DNA of 19,463 nt from JBFWNZ01 sp050250795 (GTDB lineage: Bacteria; Pseudomonadota; Alphaproteobacteria; UBA8366), in assembly GCA_050250795.1 (NCBI GenBank), contig JBFWNZ010000029.1, positions 1 through 19,463 of the forward strand, written 5' to 3'. Below the pieces are notes generated by a model. That model searched no databases, was not told the origin of the DNA, and saw only the letters and a program-made list of their open reading frames with translations. How positions within the stretch are numbered: position 1 is the stretch's first letter; every line of letters begins with the position of its first letter. A program made the translations under genes and the position numbers. This document shows, in pieces, positions 13,285 through 19,463 of the stretch.

Positions 13285-14970
13285 TCAGCCGTCGCCGGAC
13301 CGGCGGTAATGCCGCCGCAGATAGGCTTCGGAGAACTTGCCGCCGCGCCGGTCGGCCTCGACCGCATCCCGATCGCGGTCCCTCGGCGGACCGTAGCCGC
13401 CAGCACCGGGCGTCTCCACGACGACGCTTTCGCCGGGCTTCACCGTCACCGCCGCCGGCTTGATCTCCAGATCGCGGACATGGCCCTCGGCATCGGCATG
13501 GCGGAAGCGCCCCGTCCCGCCCGGCATGCCGCCGAACACGCCCCAAGGCGCATTGCGGAACCGCTCGCCGGCCCCGTTGAACACGCAGGCATGCCCCACC
13601 GGCGCGATCGCGCGGCGCAGTCCGAGACCGCCGCGGAACCGGCCTGCGCCGCCGGAATCCTCGACAAGGCCATAGCTGAGGACACGCAGCGGATACTCCG
13701 TCTCGATCGCCTCGATGGGCAGGTTCGAGGTGTTGGTGATATGCACCTGCACCCCGTCCTTGCCGTCGCGGTCGTCGCGCCCGCCGAAGCCGCCGCCCAG
13801 GGTCTCCAGATACAGATAGCCGCGGCCGGTCTCAGGGTCGCGTCCGGAAAAGACCGCCGTCGTGTTGGCGCCGTTCGCCGCGCCGACCGCCGCCTCGGGC
13901 AGCGCATCGGCGAGCGCGCCGATCACCATGTCGATGATACGCTGCCCGGTATTGGCCCGCGCCGCGACGGGTGCCGGCTCCACGGCATTCAACAGGGTTC
14001 CGACGGGCGCCGTGATGCGCGGCGCATCTAGCATGCCCTGGTTGTTCGGGATGTCCGGATCGAGCAGCGCCTTCAGCGCATAGGAAACGGATGCCTGACA
14101 GGCATTGAAGGTGACGTTGATGTTGCCGGCCACCTGGGACGCCGTGCCGGTGAAGTCGAAATGGATATCCTCGCCCGCCACCGTCACCGCCAGCCGGATC
14201 GGGATGTCCGTGCTGCCCAGGCCATCGTCGTCCATCACGTCGTCGAAGCGGTAGAGGCCGTCCGGAATGCGGCGGATGGCATCGCGGATGCGGCGGCCCG
14301 TGCGCTCCACGATCTCGTCGAAGGCTTGCGGCAACAGGTCGGGCCCGTGCCGCTCCGCGATCTCGCCCAGACGCCGCGCGCCCAGGCGGCACGCGGCGAT
14401 CTGGGCGTAATAGTCGCCGCGCCGCTCTTCCGGCAGCCGGACATTCAGCAGCAGCAGGTCCAGGATGTCCTGTTGCAACTCGCCGCGCCGGAACAGGCGG
14501 ATCACGGGAATGCGCAACCCCTCCTGATAGATTTCGGACATGCCGCCCGCCATCGAGCCGGGGGCCATTCCCCCGACATCGGCATGGTGCGCGATGTTGA
14601 CGACGAAGGCCTGCAAGCGGCCGCCGGCGAACACCGGCATGGCGAGGTTGATGTCCGGCAGATGCGTGCCGCCCGCCACATGCGGGTCATTGGCGACGAA
14701 GATGTCGCCCTCCGCAATGCCCTCGCCGTATTTCGCCAGCAGTGCCTGCATCAGCCCGGTCATCGAGGCGAGGTGGATCGGCAGCGACTGATCCGCCTGC
14801 ACGATGAGCCGCCCGCGCGCGTCGCAGATCGCGGTCGAGTGGTCGCGCCGTTCCTTGATGTTGGTCGAATACGCGCTGCGCATGAGGGCGATGAAGGATT
14901 CGTCCGTCGCCGAGCGCAGCGCGTTGTAGACGATCTCCAATGTCACCGGATCGAGACGGTTACCGGTCAT
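13285..14970 (-). CDS. Hydantoinase B/oxoprolinase-family subunit (HyuB type)
   Basis: The large-subunit partner of HyuA in ATP-dependent N-methylhydantoinase, 5-oxoprolinase and acetone/acetophenone carboxylase complexes; cytoplasmic. The family start is exact: DPVTLEIVYNALRSATDE, then RSAYSTNIKERRDHSTAI. SLPIHLASM, VANDPHVAGGTHLPDIN, VVNIAHHADVGGM and DFTGTASQVAGNINVT follow. The C-terminal glycine-rich regions GGGFGGRDDRDGKDG and FRGGLGLRR are also present. At 561 residues it is in the normal 520-590 range. ATG 14970 starts inside the hyuA-like stop (ATGA overlap), so the two subunits are translated together as usual for this complex. The reaction could be lactam or hydantoin opening, or ketone carboxylation. 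A third small subunit, as found in carboxylases, is not seen. Confidence 0.94.
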   Translation of the reverse strand: MTGNRLDPVTLEIVYNALRSATDESFIALMRSAYSTNIKERRDHSTAICDARGRLIVQADQSLPIHLASMTGLMQALLAKYGEGIAEGDIFVANDPHVAGGTHLPDINLAMPVFAGGRLQAFVVNIAHHADVGGMAPGSMAGGMSEIYQEGLRIPVIRLFRRGELQQDILDLLLLNVRLPEERRGDYYAQIAACRLGARRLGEIAERHGPDLLPQAFDEIVERTGRRIRDAIRRIPDGLYRFDDVMDDDGLGSTDIPIRLAVTVAGEDIHFDFTGTASQVAGNINVTFNACQASVSYALKALLDPDIPNNQGMLDAPRITAPVGTLLNAVEPAPVAARANTGQRIIDMVIGALADALPEAAVGAANGANTTAVFSGRDPETGRGYLYLETLGGGFGGRDDRDGKDGVQVHITNTSNLPIEAIETEYPLRVLSYGLVEDSGGAGRFRGGLGLRRAIAPVGHACVFNGAGERFRNAPWGVFGGMPGGTGRFRHADAEGHVRDLEIKPAAVTVKPGESVVVETPGAGGYGPPRDRDRDAVEADRRGGKFSEAYLRRHYRRSGDG

Positions 14971-17024
14971 GGGCCCACCTCCAGCAGCAGATGCAGCGTC
15001 GGCGTCACGCGCAGACCGTCGCCCGGATACAGGATGGTCGTGGAGTCGAGTTGTTCGATCACCGCCGGTCCTTCGATGACATGACCGGGCGCAAGGGTCG
15101 CACGGGCATAGACGGGCGTATCGACCGGTTCGGTACCGCCATACCAAACCGGCCGCCGGCCCGAGGGCGTCGCGGCGGATCCGGCCGGATCGCGCGGGAC
15201 CGGTTCCGGATGACGCAAGCGCCCCAGGGCGGTGAGGCGGATCGTCACCACCTCGACCGCATCCTGCGGATTGTGGAAGCCGTAGCTCTGCTCATGCGCC
15301 GCGAAAAACAGATCGCGCAGCGCGGCGGCATCCGGAAACTGCGGCGGCACACCGCCCCGGGCGGTCGCCACGGGCACGGATATCTCGAAATTCTGTCCGA
15401 CATAGCGCATGTCGAAGGCAAGCCGCCCATCGCGGGCGGGGACCGCAACACCCTCGGCAGCGAACCAGTCCTCGGCCTGCGTCCACAGCATCGCGGACCG
15501 TGCCGCCAGCTCGCCGAGCGCCTCGGACGCCAGCGGCAGCCGACCGCCGGCCACGAACTCCTCCTTGAGGTCGGACACGACCAGCCCTTCGGCGCAGAGG
15601 ATCCCCGGCGCGACGGGCACGATGACGGTGCGGATATCGAGCGCACGGGCGACAGCCCGCGCATGCAACGGCCCGGCCCCACCGAACGCCATCAGGGCAA
15701 ACAGGCGCGGATCGTGACCGCGTTCGACCGAGACGGTCCGGATCGCACGCACCATATTGGCGGCGGCGATATCCAGGATGCCCTGTGCCGCGGCATGCAG
15801 GGAAAAGCCGATCCGGTCCGCAACCGGACGGATCGCCCGTTCGGCCGCAGCAAGGTCCAACGGCATGCCGCCGCCGAGCAGTCCCTGCGGCGACAACCGG
15901 CCGAGAACCAGATTGGCGTCGGTCACGGTGGCCTCGGTTCCGCCGCGGCCGTAGCAGGCCGGGCCGGGCTGTGCGCCGGCGCTGAGCGGCCCCACCTTCA
16001 TCAGCCCGTCGCGCTCGAACCAGGCGATGGACCCCCCGCCCGCACCCACCGTATTGACGTCGACCATCGGCAGCCGAACCGGGAACCCGGCCACCTCCTG
16101 CTCATGCCCGACGCCGGGGTCGAGGTCGCGAATGAGGCAGACATCCGCGCTGGTGCCGCCCATGTCGAGGGTGATGACATCGCGGTGTCCCGTCTGACGC
16201 GCGACGGCAACCGCCCCCATCGCGCCGGCCGCGGGCCCCGAAAGCGCCGTGCGGATGGGAAAGTCGCGCGCGCGCTCCACCGACATCAGCCCGCCCGCCG
16301 ACTGGTTGATCCCGACCGAAGCCTGCGGCATGCGCCGGCGCAGCCCGTCGCCCAGCCGCGTCATGTAGCGGGCGACCACAGGCTGAAGATAGGCGTTCAA
16401 CGCCGCGGTGGAAAAACGCTCATACTCGCGGAATTCCGGCCGTACCGCCGAGGACAGGGTGACGAACAAATCCGGCATCGCAGCCTTGAGAGCCTCGCCG
16501 AGGCGCTGCTCATGCGCGGGGTCGAGAAACGAGAACAGCAGCCCGACGGCACAGGCTTCCGCGCCACTGTCCCGGACCGCCGCGACCGCGGCATCGACCG
16601 CCGCATCCGTCAGCGGCGTAAGAACGCGTCCCTTTGCATCCAGGCGCTCCACGACCTCGAAACGCCGTTCGCGCGGCACGACCGGCGGCGGAAAATCCGC
16701 CTTCAGGTCGTACATGCGCGGCCGCGTCTGCCGCCCGATCTCAAGCAAGTCGCGGAAGCCGGCCGTGGTCACGAAGGCGACCCGACCGCCCCGCCCCTGG
16801 ATCAGCGCATTGGTCGCGACCGTCGTGCCATGCGCCAGCCGCCGGATCGCAGCGGCCGGTATCCCTTCCTGCGCACACAAGGCATCGAGTCCGGCCAGAA
16901 TCGCGGCGGCCGGATCGGCCGGTGTCGAGGGCGTCTTGAACAGCCGCTGTGTCCCCGTCGCATCGTCGAAGGCAAAGAAGTCGGTGAAGGTGCCGCCGAC
17001 ATCGACGCCGATGAACCAGCCCAT
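14967..17024 (-). CDS. Hydantoinase A/oxoprolinase-family subunit (HyuA type)
   Basis: ATP-binding subunit of an N-methylhydantoinase/5-oxoprolinase/acetone-carboxylase-type enzyme; cytoplasmic. The actin-like ATP site is clear: IGVDVGGTFTDFFAFD (about residues 5-20), LAHGTTVATNALIQ, SGPAAGAMGA, DMGGTSADVCLI and the AFGGAGPLHA loop. The conserved NTVGAGGGSIAWFE is also intact. At 685 residues it matches the usual length of about 690. ATG 17024 is preferred because the AGGGGG site is about 9 bases ahead of it, whereas ATG 17033 (three residues longer) directly abuts that G-run. It pairs with the HyuB-type gene by ATGA overlap and lies 62 bases after the stop of the sensor-like gene. The substrate is unassigned. 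Neighbouring GGT-family and flavoprotein genes make a cyclic amide such as 5-oxoproline one possibility among several. Confidence 0.94.
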   Translation of the reverse strand: MGWFIGVDVGGTFTDFFAFDDATGTQRLFKTPSTPADPAAAILAGLDALCAQEGIPAAAIRRLAHGTTVATNALIQGRGGRVAFVTTAGFRDLLEIGRQTRPRMYDLKADFPPPVVPRERRFEVVERLDAKGRVLTPLTDAAVDAAVAAVRDSGAEACAVGLLFSFLDPAHEQRLGEALKAAMPDLFVTLSSAVRPEFREYERFSTAALNAYLQPVVARYMTRLGDGLRRRMPQASVGINQSAGGLMSVERARDFPIRTALSGPAAGAMGAVAVARQTGHRDVITLDMGGTSADVCLIRDLDPGVGHEQEVAGFPVRLPMVDVNTVGAGGGSIAWFERDGLMKVGPLSAGAQPGPACYGRGGTEATVTDANLVLGRLSPQGLLGGGMPLDLAAAERAIRPVADRIGFSLHAAAQGILDIAAANMVRAIRTVSVERGHDPRLFALMAFGGAGPLHARAVARALDIRTVIVPVAPGILCAEGLVVSDLKEEFVAGGRLPLASEALGELAARSAMLWTQAEDWFAAEGVAVPARDGRLAFDMRYVGQNFEISVPVATARGGVPPQFPDAAALRDLFFAAHEQSYGFHNPQDAVEVVTIRLTALGRLRHPEPVPRDPAGSAATPSGRRPVWYGGTEPVDTPVYARATLAPGHVIEGPAVIEQLDSTTILYPGDGLRVTPTLHLLLEVGP

Positions 17025-17086
17025 CCGTTCCATCCCCCTGCGGATCGGCGGTCATGCTAGCGGGCGGCGGCGCCCCGCGCCACGGA

Positions 17087-18139
17087 TCAGGCGCCGGGTT
17101 CGGATGGAACCGGCGCCGGAAGGGCCACGGGCGACCCGGGCGGACGCCGCGAGGACAGCGCCATGAGGCCCAGCACAAGCGCGACCAGGGCCAATGCCGC
17201 ATATATCGCCGCATTTCCACGCTTTCCGCCGCCCGCCGTGGCCACGCGTTCCGCCATATCCCGACCGATCGCCGCACCGGCCTGAAGAATAGCGTCGAGG
17301 ATGGCCCCCGAACGCTCCAGCCACAGTTCGGATCCGGCGGGATAGGATCCATCCCCAAGCGCCGCAGCCGCCATCGCCCGGCGGAGCGGCTCGAACACGC
17401 CCGTCAGCTGTTCATCCAGTCGCCCTACGGCCGCGTGCGTGCCGTCCGAGAAGGCGCCGCCGATCCCGGCCGCCGCCAGTTCCTGCCACGCAAACGCGGC
17501 ACCGCCGATGGCCACCGCCAAGGCATCGCGCGAGGATGACGGCAACGGCCGTCCCGATATCGCGGCGCCGGCCAGCACCGCGCGTTCGAAGGCAAACCGC
17601 TCCGCCAGGAACGATGCTGCGAAGCGGGCACGCTGCGCCGGATCGCCCGTCTCCGCACCGGCGGCGATGGCGCCGGCCATCCGGATCAGCTGCCCGACGC
17701 GCTCGGTCGCGGCGGCCATCCAGCGATCCGCCAATGCCGTCGCAGCCGGGTCGCGTGTCGCACCGATGGCGGCGTCGACCTCCGCCCGCATGGCATCGAG
17801 ATCGGCCGTCGCATGATCGAGGGGGCCGAAATCCACGGCGGACCCGACCGCCGCCCGTACTGCGGACGGAAACGCACCCGCGGTCCGCGCCCCGGCAATC
17901 AGCGGCCGTATCGGACCCGTCTGTTCCGGCGCCTGCATCAGGGCGAGATAGACAAGATCGCGCTCGCGCGCCGCGGCCGCTGCCGCCGCATAGACCCCTT
18001 CCGCCCGCACCGTGGCGTTCTGTGCTGCGGCCAGCCTGGTCGCGCTTCGGCCCTCGCGCAACGCCAGCAGACCGAAGGCGACCACGGCACCCAGGGTCAG
18101 CAGAACGATCAGCGCGCCAAGACGCGCCGTCATCGCCAT
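17087..18139 (-). CDS. Two-TM protein with NIT-like helical sensor region, no output domain
   Basis: A protein of about 350 residues with a membrane helix at each end: residues about 7-27 (LGALIVLLTLGAVVAFGLLAL) and 310-328 (AAIYAALALVALVLGLMAL). Between them lie about 280 helical, Ala-rich residues that would face the periplasm. The pattern resembles nitrate/nitrite-sensing (NIT) and related four-helix ligand domains. It has an ARERDLVYLALM helix near the start, a second helical half with ERFAFERAVLAGAAI, and a closing ELWLERSGAILDAIL like the membrane-proximal helix of chemoreceptor/kinase input domains. No HAMP, kinase, cyclase or methyl-accepting domain follows, only a Pro-rich tail of about 20 residues. 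It is first in the hydantoinase operon. ATG 18139 and ATG 18133 are both possible; the latter overlaps a leader ORF stop. The family call is an inference from pattern; a simple membrane protein of unknown role remains possible. Confidence 0.7.
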   Translation of the reverse strand: MAMTARLGALIVLLTLGAVVAFGLLALREGRSATRLAAAQNATVRAEGVYAAAAAAARERDLVYLALMQAPEQTGPIRPLIAGARTAGAFPSAVRAAVGSAVDFGPLDHATADLDAMRAEVDAAIGATRDPAATALADRWMAAATERVGQLIRMAGAIAAGAETGDPAQRARFAASFLAERFAFERAVLAGAAISGRPLPSSSRDALAVAIGGAAFAWQELAAAGIGGAFSDGTHAAVGRLDEQLTGVFEPLRRAMAAAALGDGSYPAGSELWLERSGAILDAILQAGAAIGRDMAERVATAGGGKRGNAAIYAALALVALVLGLMALSSRRPPGSPVALPAPVPSEPGA

Positions 18140-18165
18140 CCGATCCCGCCGGAGACACCGGTCAT
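18130..18165 (-). CDS. Possible 11-residue leader peptide (uORF) of the hydantoinase operon
   Basis: A 12-codon frame, M-T-G-V-S-G-G-I-G-W-R-stop, begins at ATG 18165. It has a strong GGGGAGG ribosome site (plus-strand CCTCCCC 18175-18181) at ideal spacing, better than any site for the sensor-like gene itself. Its TGA (18132-18130) overlaps ATG 18133 of that gene as ATGA, the usual arrangement for translational coupling. The peptide has no run of a regulatory amino acid, so classical attenuation is not indicated. It may only load ribosomes for the next gene, or be chance. Confidence 0.4.
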   Translation of the reverse strand: MTGVSGGIGWR

Positions 18166-18282
18166 CGGCCGTTTCCTCCCCGGTCCGCCATCTGCTGCGG
18201 CGGCTCCGGACCGTCGTGTTTCGCATCCTCCGGGCCGCTGGACCGCCGGATGCTGGACTCGTACGGATAAGAATTGCGTAAA

Positions 18283-18292
18283 TGTCCGGACA
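18283..18292. promoter_or_regulatory. Perfect TGTCCGGACA palindrome in the divergent operon/flavoprotein gap
   Basis: A perfect 10-base palindrome, TGTCCGGACA, lies in the gap between the leader ORF (start 18165) and the divergent flavoprotein (start 18313). It ends 20 bases before the flavoprotein ATG, in an AT-richer patch that is the likeliest place for divergent promoters. GntR/FCD-type regulators often use TGTnnnnACA-like sites, so an operator is plausible. No regulator gene is inside the window, and no firm -10/-35 pair could be set. A 6-bp inverted repeat (CGGTCC...GGACCG) also occurs near 18180-18230. Confidence 0.3.
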
Positions 18293-18312
18293 ATACAAAC
18301 AGGGAGGGACAG

Positions 18313-19463
18313 ATGGCGGGCAGAACCCCTGGACGGATCGAGTTCGACGTGGTGGTGGTGGGCGGCGGGGGCAGCGGCCTTGCCGCCGCCATCGAGGCCG
18401 CCAGCCTCGGCCGGCGGGTCGTCCTGCTGGAGAAAGGCGAGCACCTGGGCGGCACGACGGGCCGCTCGGTCGGCTCGATTTCCGCCACCAGCACGCCGCA
18501 CCAGCGGCGCAAGGGAATCCTGGACTGTCCGGAGGATCATCTCGCCGACCTCTACCGCTTCAACGCCAAGCTTGGCGTGCCGGACCGCGAGGATTTCAGC
18601 CGCCTGCTGGTCGAGAACGTGCCCGAGACCATGCGCTGGCTGATGGAGATGGGCGTCGCCTTCTTCGGCCCGATGAACGAACTGCCGCACCGAAAGCCGC
18701 GCATGCACAACGTCCTGCCGAACTCGCGCGCCTATATCTTCCATCTCGGCCGGCGGGCGCGGCGGCTTGGGGTCGATATCCGCGTGTCGGCCACCGCGCG
18801 CGAAATCCTGATGCAGGACGGGCGCGCGGTCGGCGTGCTGTGCGACACGCCCGGCGGAACCGTCGAATTCCGCGCCCAAGGCGGAATCGTCCTGGCCTCG
18901 GGCGATTACAGCGCCAGCGCCGAGATGAAGGCCGAACAGATATCCGCGGCCGTCGCCGCGTTCCCGGCGGTGAACCCGACCAATACCGGCGACGGCCACC
19001 GCATGGCGATGGCAGTGGGCGCGCGCATCGTGAACGGCCATCTCTATCATGCGGGTATCCGCTTCCCGGCGCCGCCGCCAAGCTGGATCACCGCGCTGCC
19101 GCCGCACCGCCCCTTCACCTGGGCGATGAACGCCGCGCTCGAATATCTGCCCGGCCGGCTGCTGAGGCCGATCCTGATGCGCTTCCTCACCACCGTGCTG
19201 GTGCCCTCGCCCAACATGTTCCGCGCCGGCGCCTTGGCCGTGAACAAACGCGGCGAACGCTTCGCCGACGAACGCAGCCCCTTCGACGAGGCGCTGGCCG
19301 GCCAGCCGGACCAGTCGGCCTACATCCTGCTGGACGTAAGCCATGTCGCCCGCTTCACCGGCTGGCCGAACTATGTCTCCACCGTTCCCGGCTTCGCCTA
19401 TGCCTCGGTCGAGGACTACCGGCGCAACCGCAAGGACATCTGCTTCGAAGCCGACAGCCTGCG
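18313..19463 (+). CDS. FAD-dependent oxidoreductase, FAD_binding_2 superfamily (3' partial)
   Basis: Flavoprotein of the group that includes fumarate-reductase flavoprotein, 3-ketosteroid 1-dehydrogenase and related CoA-independent dehydrogenases. The frame is open from ATG 18313 to the window edge (383 codons), so the C-terminus is missing. The N-terminal dinucleotide fold is textbook: FDVVVVGGGGSGLAAAIEAA (about residues 11-30), then VVLLEKGEHLGGTTGRSVG. Further on are the second-half markers GIVLASGDYS, NTGDGHRMAMAVGARI (about residue 226) and LAVNKRGERFADERSPF. GGAGGG-like bases (GGGAGGG, 18302-18308) give a good ribosome site. The absence of a signal peptide or twin-arginine start suggests a cytoplasmic enzyme. 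It diverges from the hydantoinase operon and probably shares regulation with it. Catalytic residues that would distinguish reductase from dehydrogenase lie outside or cannot be assigned here. Confidence 0.9.
   Translation, partial: MAGRTPGRIEFDVVVVGGGGSGLAAAIEAASLGRRVVLLEKGEHLGGTTGRSVGSISATSTPHQRRKGILDCPEDHLADLYRFNAKLGVPDREDFSRLLVENVPETMRWLMEMGVAFFGPMNELPHRKPRMHNVLPNSRAYIFHLGRRARRLGVDIRVSATAREILMQDGRAVGVLCDTPGGTVEFRAQGGIVLASGDYSASAEMKAEQISAAVAAFPAVNPTNTGDGHRMAMAVGARIVNGHLYHAGIRFPAPPPSWITALPPHRPFTWAMNAALEYLPGRLLRPILMRFLTTVLVPSPNMFRAGALAVNKRGERFADERSPFDEALAGQPDQSAYILLDVSHVARFTGWPNYVSTVPGFAYASVEDYRRNRKDICFEADSL

Noticed and set aside
17087..18298. Start of the sensor-like protein at 18298, giving 403 residues
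   Set aside because: The extra 53 residues are Arg-rich and non-homologous in look, cover the palindrome and promoter region, and would bury the first membrane helix behind an odd extension.
1..19463. Mobile elements, CRISPR arrays, tRNA or rRNA genes, toxin-antitoxin or defence systems
   Set aside because: No transposase or integrase motifs, repeated spacers, tRNA-like cloverleaf or abrupt composition change was seen on either strand.

Overview
The window is GC-rich, densely coded chromosomal DNA, most likely from an alphaproteobacterium of the Rhodospirillales type. This rests on base composition, the style of the FolB and FolK/FolP proteins, and GANTC (CcrM-type) sites in the one long intergenic gap. 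The genus cannot be named from the sequence alone. No RNA genes, insertion sequences, CRISPR arrays or phage genes are visible. The first and last genes run off the ends of the window.

Layout, left to right. (1) Positions 2-1612 hold the 3' part of a large acyl-CoA dehydrogenase of the DmdC/FadE5-like type, converging on a small XRE-like helix-turn-helix protein. (2) A folate block follows. folP and folK lie on the minus strand, and folB diverges from them across a short region with a palindrome. Together they encode three steps of dihydropteroate synthesis. (3) A plus-strand block carries an MlaC/Ttg2D-type periplasmic lipid-binding protein. Next comes a 422-base gap with a terminator-like stem, a promoter candidate and paired hairpins. 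It is followed by an 855-residue membrane protein with extracytoplasmic ankyrin repeats and a glutathione S-transferase encoded 5 bases behind it. (4) From 18139 down to 8456, seven minus-strand genes form what looks like one long operon. In transcription order these are a two-TM NIT-like sensor protein without an output domain, hydantoinase/oxoprolinase subunits A and B, a carboxymuconolactone decarboxylase/AhpD-like protein, a gamma-glutamyltransferase-family enzyme without a signal peptide, an enoyl-CoA hydratase and a TPP-dependent acetolactate-synthase-like enzyme. (5) A flavoprotein of the fumarate-reductase/ketosteroid-dehydrogenase superfamily diverges from the head of this operon and runs off the window.

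The housekeeping half (folate, MlaC) is ordinary. The distinctive part is the 17-8.4 kb operon with its divergent flavoprotein. It combines an ATP-dependent cyclic-amide/carboxylase enzyme (HyuAB), a GGT-fold amidohydrolase, a crotonase and a TPP lyase or synthase. That looks like a complete but unassigned catabolic route for a lactam-, hydantoin- or gamma-glutamyl-type substrate. Two junctions have ATGA overlaps (HyuA-HyuB and CMD-GGT), and a 12-codon leader ORF with a strong Shine-Dalgarno sequence overlaps the start of the first gene. The substrate is not determinable from the sequence. The ankyrin membrane protein is the other candidate for undescribed biology.
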